Below are positions 18,342 to 27,546 of a DNA stretch of 64,000 bases, piece after piece. Both the position numbers and the translations under genes were made by a program. This DNA is from Halorubrum distributum JCM 10118 (lineage in GTDB: Archaea > Halobacteriota > Halobacteria > Halobacteriales > Haloferacaceae). Position 1 is the stretch's first letter. Each line of letters begins with the position of its first letter. The DNA lies in NCBI RefSeq assembly GCF_000337335.1, contig NZ_AOJN01000049.1, positions 62,001 to 126,000 on the forward strand, read 5' to 3'. Under the pieces are notes generated by a model. It had not been told where the DNA came from, searched no databases, and worked only from the letters and a program-made list of their open reading frames with translations.

Positions 18342-18791
18342 ATGGAACTCGACGAGACGGACCGGGCGATCCTGCGGATCCTCCAGGAGGACGCGCGGAC
18401 CCCGTTCTCGGAGGTCGCGCGGCGGATCGACATGTCCAGCGCGACCGTCCACGACCGGGTCAGCCGCCTCGAGGAGGCGGGCGTCATCCGCGGGTACCAC
18501 GCCGACATCGACCCGAAGGCGGTCGGGTACGGCGTCGGCGCGTTCGTCGGCCTGCGCGTCGAACAGGGCCGCGAGGAGGACGCGCTCGAACGCCTCCGCG
18601 GCATCGACGGCGTCCGCGAGATCCACCTCACCACCGGCGAGTGGGACGTCATCCTCCGGGTCGTCGCGGCCGACACCGACCGGCTCCGCGAGCTGATGTT
18701 CGAGCGGATCGCGGAGACCGAGGGGTTCTCGCGCTCGCAGACGATGGTCATCCTGGGCACCGACTACGAGCAGCCCGGGCCGCCGCTGTAG
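18342..18791 (+). CDS. Lrp/AsnC-family transcriptional regulator
   Basis: A 149-residue one-domain-pair regulator. The N-terminal winged helix (residues 1-60) contains the standard opening LDETDRAILRILQEDARTP, with the recognition helix around MSSATVHDRVSRLEEAGVI. The C-terminal RAM domain (65-145) has the GEWDVILRVVAAD segment. Such regulators bind amino acids and control metabolic genes. The target is unknown. The neighbouring CoA and mutase genes are candidates only by position. Confidence 0.94.
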   Translation: MELDETDRAILRILQEDARTPFSEVARRIDMSSATVHDRVSRLEEAGVIRGYHADIDPKAVGYGVGAFVGLRVEQGREEDALERLRGIDGVREIHLTTGEWDVILRVVAADTDRLRELMFERIAETEGFSRSQTMVILGTDYEQPGPPL

Positions 18792-20021
<1,230 letters not shown>

Positions 20022-20118
20022 ATAGCGGGCGGTTACTCCCCGTAATACAGGATGCTCGCAGATACGCTCGTTTATCCCGAGGTCGGATTACTGGCAGTCG
20101 GAAACTGAATTTGACACA

Positions 20119-20307
20119 ATGAACGGGCACGTCAGAATTATTCTTCTCGGAAGTCTTGGTCTGATCATTAGCGTCCCCATTTGGTATACGATTATATCCT
20201 CTGAAGAATTTTCACCGGACGTTTTCTTGAATCCGAGCCTGCTATTCTGGCTGATATTCGGGTTTGTCGTTTTTCTGTTCGGGTATTACAACACCGATGT
20301 AGAGTAA
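20119..20307 (+). CDS. Small low-GC membrane protein, orphan
   Basis: A 62-residue protein with two hydrophobic segments (about 5-27 and 40-57), separated by a short polar loop containing SSEEFSPD. The base composition of this frame is near 45 percent GC, far below the neighbours, and the codon usage lacks the strong G/C third-position bias. This suggests recent arrival. It sits 85 nt before the 3-prime flank of repeat copy D. No family is recognised. A chance frame cannot be ruled out, but the two-helix pattern makes a real gene likely. Confidence 0.5.
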   Translation: MNGHVRIILLGSLGLIISVPIWYTIISSEEFSPDVFLNPSLLFWLIFGFVVFLFGYYNTDVE

Positions 20308-20393
20308 TTCGGGTCTACTCACGAGGCGATCGTTCCCGAAGGCTCACTCGCTCATTTATAAATGGCTAACCGCGGATCAGTGGCGGACTCCTC

Positions 20394-20653
20394 CAAAGCC
20401 CCAGCCGTGAGGCGGACGCACGCTCGCTGCGCTCCTCGGTCGCTCACTGCGTTCGCTCCCTGCGGTGCTTACATCGCCTGCGGCCGCCTCCCGGCTGCCC
20501 CTTTGAGCCCCGCCCCGCACGGCACCGCACGGCACCGCACAGCGCCTCACGCCTCCCCAGCCTCGTCGGTGGTCCTCCGCTTCGCTCCGGACCACCGACT
20601 CCCTCGCGCGTGCGACTCGCGCCCTGCGGGCGCTCGTCGGCACGCGCCACCGC
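20394..20653 (-). repeat. Dispersed structured intergenic element, copy D (candidate ncRNA)
   Basis: Reads on the minus strand from 20653 (GCGGTGGCGCGTGCC), with a TATA-like TGATAAAT at 20657-20664. P2 pairs 20565-20575 with 20589-20599 (11 bp, perfect). P3 pairs 20402-20420 with 20479-20497 with two mismatches in 19. The inner P1 hairpin is GCGCCC/GGGCGC, where other copies have GCGGCC/GGCCGC, a compensated change. A CATTTATAAATG palindrome lies at 20353-20364 beyond its 3-prime end. The rest of the gap before coaBC holds only that gene's promoter. Confidence 0.75.
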
Positions 20654-20723
20654 CGACCATTTATCAGCAGTTTTCAGGAGATCGCGCCGGGGTTGGTCAT
20701 TCGACGCCGTTCCGCAACGGCAT

Positions 20724-20731
20724 CTTATAAG
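20724..20731 (+). promoter_or_regulatory. TATA box of coaBC
   Basis: CTTATAAG, centred 30 nt before the ATG at 20758, consistent with a leaderless or nearly leaderless transcript. Confidence 0.55.
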
Positions 20732-20757
20732 CCGCCGGGGGCGGAACGGTCTCGGTA

Positions 20758-21927
20758 ATGCTGGACGGGGTCAACGTCGCGCTCGGCGTCTCGGGGAGCA
20801 TCGCGGCGGTGAAGATCGTCGAACTCGCGCACGAACTGCGCCGCTACGGCGCGAGCGTCCGCGCCGTCATGTCCCCGTCGGCGACGAATATCATTCATCC
20901 GTGGGCGGTCGACTTCGCGACCGACGAGCCCGTCGTCACCGAGATCACCGGGAGCGTCGAGCACGTCGAGCTCTGCGGCCGCGAGGGGTGGGCCGACGTA
21001 CTGCTGCTGGCGCCCGCGACGGCGAACACCGCCGGAAAGATAGCGTCGGCGGTCGACGACACGCCCGTGACGACCTGCGCCACGACGGCCTTGGGCGCGG
21101 ACGTGCCGGTCGTGATGGCGCCCGCGATGCACGAGCCGATGTACGACCACCCGGGCGTCCTCGACGCGCTCGATCGCTTGGAGTCGTGGGGCGTCCGCTT
21201 CGCCGATCCCCGAGTCGAGGAGGGGAAGGCGAAGATCGCGGCCGAGGACGACATCGTGACTGAGGTCGCCCGCGCGACGACGCCGCAGTCCCTCTCCGGG
21301 TCGCACGTCGTCGTCACCGCGGGCGCGACGAAGGAGCGGATCGACCCGATCCGCATCCTGACGAACCGCGCGTCGGGGAAGACCGGCCGGGCGGTCGCGC
21401 GGGCGTGCTACGCCCGGGGCGCGCGGGTGACGCTCGTCCAGGACGGCCCCGAGGTCCCCTACGCCGACGTGGTCACGGTCGAGACGGCCGACGAGATGAT
21501 GGCGGCCTGTCGGCGGACCGCGGCGACCGCGGACGCGCTGATCTCCGCGGCCGCCATCTCCGACTTCACCGCCGACGCCGTCGACGAGAAGATACGGTCC
21601 GGGTCGCCGCTGTCGGTCGAGCTGGAGCCGACGCCGAAGCTCATCGACTCGGTGCGCGAGGCGTACCCGGACCTCCCGATCGTCGGGTTCAAGGCCGAGA
21701 CGTCGGGCGACGACGCGGCGATGGTCGCGGAGGCGGAGCGCATCCGCGACCGGGTGGGGCTGGCGTTCGTCGTCGCGAACGACGCGAGCGTGATGGGCGG
21801 CGACGAGACGCGCGTCCTGCTCGTCGGCGAGGACGGAACCGACCCCGAGGAGGTCGCCGGCTCGAAGGACGCGGTCGCCGGCCGCATCGCCGACCGGCTC
21901 GCGACGACGCTCGACGCGTCGGGGTGA
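20758..21927 (+). CDS. coaBC: Bifunctional phosphopantothenoylcysteine decarboxylase / phosphopantothenate-cysteine ligase
   Basis: Catalyses two steps of CoA synthesis. The product has 389 residues. The N-terminal flavoprotein domain (1-180) begins LGVSGSIAAVKIVELAHEL, contains the catalytic-His region NIIHPWAVDF near residue 42, and has the flavin loop PAMHEPMYDHP near 122. The C-terminal ligase domain (185-389) has VVTAGATKERIDPIRILTN and ASGKTGRAVA near 200, the nucleotide-binding Rossmann motif, and a KAETS loop near 307. It has its own promoter-like box after repeat copy D. Confidence 0.96.
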   Translation: MLDGVNVALGVSGSIAAVKIVELAHELRRYGASVRAVMSPSATNIIHPWAVDFATDEPVVTEITGSVEHVELCGREGWADVLLLAPATANTAGKIASAVDDTPVTTCATTALGADVPVVMAPAMHEPMYDHPGVLDALDRLESWGVRFADPRVEEGKAKIAAEDDIVTEVARATTPQSLSGSHVVVTAGATKERIDPIRILTNRASGKTGRAVARACYARGARVTLVQDGPEVPYADVVTVETADEMMAACRRTAATADALISAAAISDFTADAVDEKIRSGSPLSVELEPTPKLIDSVREAYPDLPIVGFKAETSGDDAAMVAEAERIRDRVGLAFVVANDASVMGGDETRVLLVGEDGTDPEEVAGSKDAVAGRIADRLATTLDASG

Positions 21928-22132
21928 GCGGCGGTCCGACCGGACGCTCGCGCCGCGGTTCCGAGGGCGCTGGACGGCCTCGCGTGGGACGGAAGTCGCG
22001 CGGACGGTATCGCCCGCCTCCGGCAGGGTCTCCGCGGATACAAACTGTTTTGAGGCGGTAGGGTGACCAAACGGGTAGAGAAACACATGTGTAACGAGAC
22101 GGTCACGCACGGCTCCGTGGGAGGTGTGGTGG

Positions 22133-23410
22133 GTGGCTGACGCCGGCCCGTCGCCCGGCGACGACGACCCGGACACCGAGGCGTCGGCCGACCCCGAGGC
22201 GACCTCGGATTCGGACGCGGCGTCGGCGCCGGCGTCCGGCGCGGTCATCGTTCCGGTCGAGCCGAGCTCCACGCTGCGCTCGACGATCGCGCACATCGCG
22301 GAGGCCGCCGCCACGGAGGGCGCGTCGGCGCTCCACCTCGTCGAGATCGCCTCGTGGCGGAACGGGGACCCGGAGAGCGACGAGCGGGCCGCCGCCGCGG
22401 AGCGCGTGCTCGAACGCGCGGCGGCGTGGGCGAGGGCCGACCTGGAGGACTCCGAGGCGCCCGGCGCCCCGGACGTCGAGGTCGTCATGGCGGTGCTCGG
22501 CGCCGACGGCTACCTGTTCGGCGCCGACGACTACGTCCGCGTCCTCGCGGAGTATGCCGAGGCGAACGACGCCGACCGCGTCGTCTTGGACCCCGAGTAC
22601 ACTCCGGTGGGGAACACGACGCTGCTTCAGCCGCTGGAGTTCGCGCTCTCGAACACGCCGCTGTCGGTCGAGACCGCGCCCGTCGACCGGCCGACGCGCC
22701 GCGAGCGCTTCCGGACCGAGGCCACGACCGGCCGGTTCGTGGCGCTGTTCGGGCTCTCGCTGGCCTTCTACCTCCTGTTGGGCGACCCGACATACTGGTT
22801 CGACGCCGTGACGGGCGTCGCGACCGCGGCGGTCGTCTCGATCACCCTCTCGCGGGTGAGCCTCGACTCCGACCCGGCGTTCCCGCGGACCCCGATGCGG
22901 ATCGTCCGCGGGCTGATATACGTCCCCGTGCTGCTGTTCGAGATCGTGAAGGCGAACCTCGTCGTCGCCCGGGTCATCCTCGACCCGCGGCTCCCGATCG
23001 AGCCGACGCTGAACCGGATGCGGGTGATCGTGGGGAGCGGCCTCCCGCTGATGACGCTCGCGAACTCGATCACGCTGACGCCCGGGACGCTCACCGTCCG
23101 CGCCCGCGACAGCGACCTCTACGTCCACTCGCTCGTCCCGTGGGCCCGCGAGGGGCTGTTCGACGGCCCGCTCGAGCGGTGGACGCGCTTCGTCTACTAC
23201 GGTCGCCGGGCCGCGCGGCTTCCGTCCCCGCGCGAGCGCGACGACGTCGCGATCCTCCAGGGCCCCGACGCCACCGAGGAGCTGCCAATCGCCGCCGCCG
23301 ACGGCGGCGATCCGGGATCGGGCGTCGAGTCCGAATCGAGTGGCGGCGCGGCCGTCGAGGTCGAGTCGAGTGACGACTCGACCGACGCCGACGGGGTGAC
23401 CGACCGATGA
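22133..23410 (+). CDS. mnhE: Mrp/Mnh cation/proton antiporter subunit E with N-terminal Usp-like domain
   Basis: First gene of a nine-gene Mrp operon. The product has about 425 residues, far longer than a typical MnhE (about 160). Residues 30-180 look like a Usp fold (GAVIVPVEPSSTL, ALHLVEIASW, DADRVVLDPEYTPVG). The MnhE domain follows at about 205-355, with two to three membrane segments and TPMRIVRGLIYVPVLLFEIVKAN, then SITLTPGTL. The tail is acidic. The GTG at 22133 is the most plausible start, but it is uncertain. The stop overlaps mnhF by 4 nt. Confidence 0.88.
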   Translation: MADAGPSPGDDDPDTEASADPEATSDSDAASAPASGAVIVPVEPSSTLRSTIAHIAEAAATEGASALHLVEIASWRNGDPESDERAAAAERVLERAAAWARADLEDSEAPGAPDVEVVMAVLGADGYLFGADDYVRVLAEYAEANDADRVVLDPEYTPVGNTTLLQPLEFALSNTPLSVETAPVDRPTRRERFRTEATTGRFVALFGLSLAFYLLLGDPTYWFDAVTGVATAAVVSITLSRVSLDSDPAFPRTPMRIVRGLIYVPVLLFEIVKANLVVARVILDPRLPIEPTLNRMRVIVGSGLPLMTLANSITLTPGTLTVRARDSDLYVHSLVPWAREGLFDGPLERWTRFVYYGRRAARLPSPRERDDVAILQGPDATEELPIAAADGGDPGSGVESESSGGAAVEVESSDDSTDADGVTDR

Positions 23411-23712
23411 GCCTCGTGGACGCCTCGCTCGCGGCCGGCTACACCCTCGGCGACTTCCTGCTCGTCGCGGCCGCCGGTTTCGCCGTCCTCGCCGTCGGCA
23501 TGCTGTACCGCGCTGTCGTCGGGCCGACGATGCAAGACCGGGTGCTGGCGGTGAACGTCCTCGGGACGAACACCGTCGTCATCCTCGCCATCCTCGGCGC
23601 GGCGCTCGGCGAGCCGACGTTCCTCGACATCGCCCTGGTGTACGCGCTGCTCAACTTCCTGATGGCCATCGCCATCTCGAAGTTCACCGTCGAGCGGGGT
23701 GGTGTGCTGTGA
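23407..23712 (+). CDS. mnhF: Mrp/Mnh antiporter subunit F
   Basis: A 101-residue protein with three membrane helices. The MnhF signature RAVVGPTMQDRVLAVNVLGTN is at about residues 37-57, followed by a helix and IALVYALLNFLMAIAISKF. It starts in ATGA overlap with mnhE and ends in overlap with mnhG (GTGA at 23709-23712), showing translational coupling in the operon. Confidence 0.95.
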   Translation: MSLVDASLAAGYTLGDFLLVAAAGFAVLAVGMLYRAVVGPTMQDRVLAVNVLGTNTVVILAILGAALGEPTFLDIALVYALLNFLMAIAISKFTVERGGVL

Positions 23713-24044
23713 CCGCCGCCGCCATGACGGAGACGGCCCGCGTGTGGCTCGTGGTCGCGCTCACGCTGCTCGGGCTGTTCTTCTCGTTCGTCTCGATGGT
23801 GGGCGTCCTCCGGCTGCCGGACGTCTACTCGCGGGCGCACACCGCGTCGCAGGCCGACACGCTCGGCGCTGGGTTCGGCCTCGCGGCCGTCGCGCTCACC
23901 GTCGGGCTGGCGGGCGCCGGCTTCAAGTCGGTGCTCCTGCTGTTCTTCATCTTCGTGACGAACCCGACCGCGGCCCACGCCATCGCGCGGGCCGCCTTCG
24001 AGGAGGGAATCGTGCCGTGGGTCGAGGGGGACGACCGCCGATGA
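23709..24044 (+). CDS. mnhG: Mrp/Mnh antiporter subunit G
   Basis: A 111-residue, three-helix subunit. The family motif VGVLRLPDVYSRAHTASQADTLG, where LPD-x-Y-x-R-x-H is diagnostic, begins at about residue 31. A second conserved segment, LFFIFVTNPTAAHAIARAA, follows near 79. The GTG at 23709 overlaps the mnhF stop. An ATG at 23724 is an alternative start. The stop overlaps the next gene by 4 nt. Confidence 0.95.
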   Translation: MTAAAMTETARVWLVVALTLLGLFFSFVSMVGVLRLPDVYSRAHTASQADTLGAGFGLAAVALTVGLAGAGFKSVLLLFFIFVTNPTAAHAIARAAFEEGIVPWVEGDDRR

Positions 24045-24631
24045 CGGGGGCGCTCGCGTCGGCCGCCCCTCTCGGCGCGCCGGTGGTCGCGCAGGTCACC
24101 GCCATCGAGGCGAGCCTGTTCGTCTTCGTGGTGTTGACCGCGCTGTTCACCGCCTTGGCGCGCGACGTGCTCGCGGCGGTGATCATCTTCGGCGCCTACA
24201 GCCTCGGGATGGCCGCGCTGTACACGTTCTACCGCGCGCCGGACGTCGCGATGACGGAGGCCGCCATCTCCGCCGGGGTGACGACCGTGCTGCTGCTGCT
24301 CACGCTCGCGAAGACGACCCGCCTCGACCACGAGGCAGCCTTCGAGTCGGTGAACCTGCCCGCGGCCGGCGCGGCCGGGCTGCTGTTCGCCGGGCTGATG
24401 CTCACGATGGGCGACATTCCGGCGGTGGGATCGGCGGACGCGCCGATCTGGTCGAACCCGGACGTGACCCAGTGGTACATCGCGGAGACGTACGCTGAGA
24501 CGCACGTCGAGAACACGGTGATGGCGGTGCTGGCGGCGTTCCGCGGGTTCGACACGTTCGGCGAGGCGGTCGTCGTGTTCGCGGCCGGGATCGCCGCCCT
24601 CATCGTCCTCCACCGGGAGGTGTTCGCATGA
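24041..24631 (+). CDS. Mrp antiporter MbhD/MbhE-type module (DUF4040), split from MnhA
   Basis: A 196-residue membrane protein corresponding to the C-terminal extension of classical MnhA, encoded here as a separate gene. The DUF4040 part (about 15-95) has LARDVLAAVIIFGAYSLGMA, YTFYRAPDVAMTEAAISAG and VTTVLLLL. The MbhE-like end (145-190) has FRGFDTFGEAVVVFAAG. A periplasm-facing loop carries DAPIWSNPDVTQWY. It overlaps both neighbours by 4 nt. The module is thought to contribute to the Na+/H+ path in Mrp complexes. Confidence 0.88.
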   Translation: MTGALASAAPLGAPVVAQVTAIEASLFVFVVLTALFTALARDVLAAVIIFGAYSLGMAALYTFYRAPDVAMTEAAISAGVTTVLLLLTLAKTTRLDHEAAFESVNLPAAGAAGLLFAGLMLTMGDIPAVGSADAPIWSNPDVTQWYIAETYAETHVENTVMAVLAAFRGFDTFGEAVVVFAAGIAALIVLHREVFA

Positions 24632-25371
24632 GCGGCACAGACGCCGGCGGCGACGCCGACGCGGGTTCCGACACGGGCGCCGCTGCCGACACCGACGCAG
24701 CAGAAGCCGGCGACACCGCCGGTTCCGAGTTCGCGTCCGGCGGCGGGTTCGGTCGCGACCGGCCGCCGCGCAGCGACGGCCGACTCGACTCGGAGCGCCG
24801 ACAGGGAAGCCCGTACACGGAGAGCCAGGTGATCATGCCGACGGTGAAGATCGTCGCGCCGTTCGCGTTCACCTACGGGCTGTTCGTCACCTTCCACGGC
24901 GCCGGCTCGCCCGGCGGCGGGTTCCAGGGCGGTGCGATCGTGGCCGCGGTCGTGTTCATGATCGCGTTCGCGTTCGGGATCGAGGCGACCCGGCAGTGGC
25001 TCGCGAACACCGTCGTCGTCGCGCTCGCGGTCGGCGGCGCGCTCGTGTTCGCCGGCATCGGGTTGGTCCCGGTCGCGCTCGGCGGCGCGTTCCTCCAGTA
25101 CGAGCTGCTCCCGATCCCCGACCCCGTCAAGTACGGGATGGAGGGCGTCGAGATCCTCGGCATCGGCACCATCGTCGCCGGCGTCCTCATCGGGCTGTTC
25201 CTCGTCCTCGCGAAGGGGTTCAGCGACGCGGGCGGGTTCGCGGACGCCGACGCGTTCGACGACGAGGTCGGCGAAGGTCCCGGCACCGAGGAGGGCGACG
25301 AGTCGACCGACGACGGGGCGACCGAACCGGGAACGCCCGGTCCGGCCGCGACCGACGGGGGTGAGCGGTAG
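24628..25371 (+). CDS. mnhB: Mrp/Mnh antiporter subunit B
   Basis: A 247-residue protein with a core of four membrane helices (about 68-195). The MnhB signature GLFVTFHGAGSPGGGFQGGAIVA is near residues 87-107. The N-terminal 60 residues are an Asp/Gly/Ala-rich disordered extension, and the C-terminal 45 residues form an acidic tail, both unusual for bacterial MnhB. It overlaps the preceding gene by 4 nt and mnhC by 1 nt (TAG/GTG at 25371). Confidence 0.93.
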   Translation: MSGTDAGGDADAGSDTGAAADTDAAEAGDTAGSEFASGGGFGRDRPPRSDGRLDSERRQGSPYTESQVIMPTVKIVAPFAFTYGLFVTFHGAGSPGGGFQGGAIVAAVVFMIAFAFGIEATRQWLANTVVVALAVGGALVFAGIGLVPVALGGAFLQYELLPIPDPVKYGMEGVEILGIGTIVAGVLIGLFLVLAKGFSDAGGFADADAFDDEVGEGPGTEEGDESTDDGATEPGTPGPAATDGGER

Positions 25372-25931
25372 TGTCCGCGCTCACCGGCGCGGCTGACCTC
25401 GCCGGAATCGCTGGCTCGGTGCCCGCATCGGCCGCCGGCGCCGTCGAGATCCTCGCGACGAGACACGCGTACGTCGCGTTCGCGCTGCTGCTGTGCATCG
25501 GCCTCTACATGATGATCGCGAACAAGAACCTCGTGAAGAAGATCATCGGTCTCAACCTGTTCCAGACGGCGATATTCCTGCTGTTCATCGCCTCGGCGTA
25601 CGTCGAGGGCGGATCGATTCCGATCGTCCCGACCGGCGGTCCGGAGGACGGGCTCTACGTCAGCCCCCTGCCGCACGTGCTCGTGCTCACCGCCATCGTC
25701 GTCGGCGTGAGCCTCACCGCGGTCGCGCTCGCGCTGTGTATCCGGATCTACGACGAGTACGGCACGCTCCGGACCGACACGCTCCGCGAACTGCTCCGCG
25801 ACGAGGGGTCGATCCCGTCGCGGCGGTCGGCGGGGGCGTCTGGAGCCGACGGGGCGCCTGCCGCCGACGCGGCGCCCGAGACCGACGGGGCGACGGCCGC
25901 GCCCGGCGCAGGGGGTGAGACGGATGACTGA
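25371..25931 (+). CDS. mnhC: Mrp/Mnh antiporter subunit C (NuoK-like)
   Basis: A 186-residue protein with three helices related to NuoK. Landmarks are YVAFALLLCIGLYMMIANKNLVKKIIGLNLFQTAIF near residues 30-65 and PLPHVLVLTAIVVGVSLTAVALAL near 100-123, the conserved LTAIVVG segment. The C-terminal 50 residues are a Gly/Ala/Asp-rich tail. It starts at GTG, sharing the last base of the mnhB stop, and runs 8 nt into mnhD. Confidence 0.93.
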   Translation: MSALTGAADLAGIAGSVPASAAGAVEILATRHAYVAFALLLCIGLYMMIANKNLVKKIIGLNLFQTAIFLLFIASAYVEGGSIPIVPTGGPEDGLYVSPLPHVLVLTAIVVGVSLTAVALALCIRIYDEYGTLRTDTLRELLRDEGSIPSRRSAGASGADGAPAADAAPETDGATAAPGAGGETDD

Positions 25932-27546
25932 CGTCCTCCTGCCGCTCGCGGTCGTCGTCCCCATCGTGGCGGCGACGCTGCCGCTGGCGCTCGGCCTCCG
26001 GTACGACCGTGTCGGCTGGCCGATCGCCGCGGTCGGGACGACGGCCGTGGCCGGGATCGCGGCCGCGATCGCCGCGGAAGTGGTCGCCAACGGCCCGTTC
26101 GACCACGCGCTCGGCGGCTTCCTGCCGCCGGTGGGGATCGAGCTCGTCGCTGACCGGCTAACGGTGGCGGTGCTGCTGCTCGTCGCCGCGGTGTCGGTCG
26201 CGACGCTCGCGTTCGCGCGGGTCGCCGGCCCGCGGGGGAACCCCTTCTACAGCGCCTACCTCCTGCTGGTCGGCGGACTCGTCGGGATGACGCTCACCGG
26301 GGACCTGTTCAACCTGTTCGTGTTCCTCGAGATAACCGGGCTGACGACGTACGCGCTCATCGCCTCGGACCGGTCGGGCGCGAGCGCGTACGCCTCGCTG
26401 AAGTACCTCGTCGTCGGCACCGTCGGCGCCTCGCTGTACCTGCTCGGCGTCGGCTACGTCTTCCTCGCGACGGGGACGCTGAACATGCTCGACGTCCAGG
26501 CGCAGATCGTCGCGCAGGCCGGCTACGGCGACCCGCTCGTCCGCGCGAGCTACGCGTTCATCGTGACCGGGCTGGCGCTGAAGATCGCCATCTTCCCGGT
26601 CCACTCCTGGCAGCCGGACGCCTACCAGCGCGCGCCGGACTCGGTCACGACGATCGTCGCGGCGCTCGTCTCGACGACGAGCGCGTACGCGCTGATCCGC
26701 GTGACGTACACCGTGTTCACTGTCGACTTCCTCGCGGCCAACGAGGGGATCGCGACCGCGCTGCTCGTCGTCTCGACCGTCTCGATCGTCGCGGGCTCCG
26801 CGCTCGCAGCGATGCAGTCGAACCTCAAGCGGATGTTCGCGTACTCCTCGGTCGCGCAGTTCGGGATGATCGGCGCGGCGGTCGCGCTCGCGAACGAGAC
26901 GGCCCTGCTCGGCGGGATCGTCCACCTGATCGGTCACGGGATCATGAAGTTCGGCCTGTTCCTCGGGATCGGGCTGCTGGCGCTCGGCTACGGGACGCGG
27001 CAGATGGAGGACCTCGCGAGCGCCGCGCGCGCGGCCCCGTACACGTCGGGCGGGGTCGCGGTCCTCGGGCTCGCCTTGGTCGGGATCCCGCCCTCGATCG
27101 GCTTCCTCGGCAAGTGGTACATCGGCGTCGGCGCGGTCGACGCCGGCCTCGCGGGTGGGGGTGCGGTCGGGATCGCGGTCGCGGCGGCGATCTTCGTCAG
27201 CACGCTGTTCACGCTGTCGTACGTCGCGCGCCTGCTAGAGCGGTTCTACTTCGCCGGCGCGGGGCTCCCGGGCGACCACGGCGAAGTTCCCGGGACCGGT
27301 GACGACGGTGGGCGCGGAGATGACCACGCGGCGACCGACGGCGGCGAGGCGTCCCCCGCGAAGACCGCCGACGGCCTTCCCGCGCCCGTCGAGGGCGCCC
27401 CGCGGTCGTCGCTCGTCCCCGACCGAGTGCCCACGGCGCCGCTGCTCGCGCTCGGGCTGGCGGTGCTTGCGACCGTCGCGCTCGGCTTCGGCGGCTTCGC
27501 GCTCGCGGAGTGGTTCGACCCGTTCCTCACGGAGGCCTTCGCATGA
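25924..27546 (+). CDS. mnhD: Mrp/Mnh antiporter subunit D (NuoN/NuoM-like), first of three
   Basis: A proton-conducting antiporter subunit of 540 residues with about 14 membrane helices. Conserved sites are the helix-5 glutamate in LFVFLEITGLTTYALIA near residue 137, the lysine in ALKIAIFPVHSWQPDAYQ near 219, and the HLIGHGIMKFGLFLGIG region near 339. Before the last helix is an acidic 50-residue insert (about 455-505). The ATG at 25924 overlaps mnhC. Its stop overlaps the next antiporter gene by 4 nt. Confidence 0.94.
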   Translation: MTDVLLPLAVVVPIVAATLPLALGLRYDRVGWPIAAVGTTAVAGIAAAIAAEVVANGPFDHALGGFLPPVGIELVADRLTVAVLLLVAAVSVATLAFARVAGPRGNPFYSAYLLLVGGLVGMTLTGDLFNLFVFLEITGLTTYALIASDRSGASAYASLKYLVVGTVGASLYLLGVGYVFLATGTLNMLDVQAQIVAQAGYGDPLVRASYAFIVTGLALKIAIFPVHSWQPDAYQRAPDSVTTIVAALVSTTSAYALIRVTYTVFTVDFLAANEGIATALLVVSTVSIVAGSALAAMQSNLKRMFAYSSVAQFGMIGAAVALANETALLGGIVHLIGHGIMKFGLFLGIGLLALGYGTRQMEDLASAARAAPYTSGGVAVLGLALVGIPPSIGFLGKWYIGVGAVDAGLAGGGAVGIAVAAAIFVSTLFTLSYVARLLERFYFAGAGLPGDHGEVPGTGDDGGRGDDHAATDGGEASPAKTADGLPAPVEGAPRSSLVPDRVPTAPLLALGLAVLATVALGFGGFALAEWFDPFLTEAFA

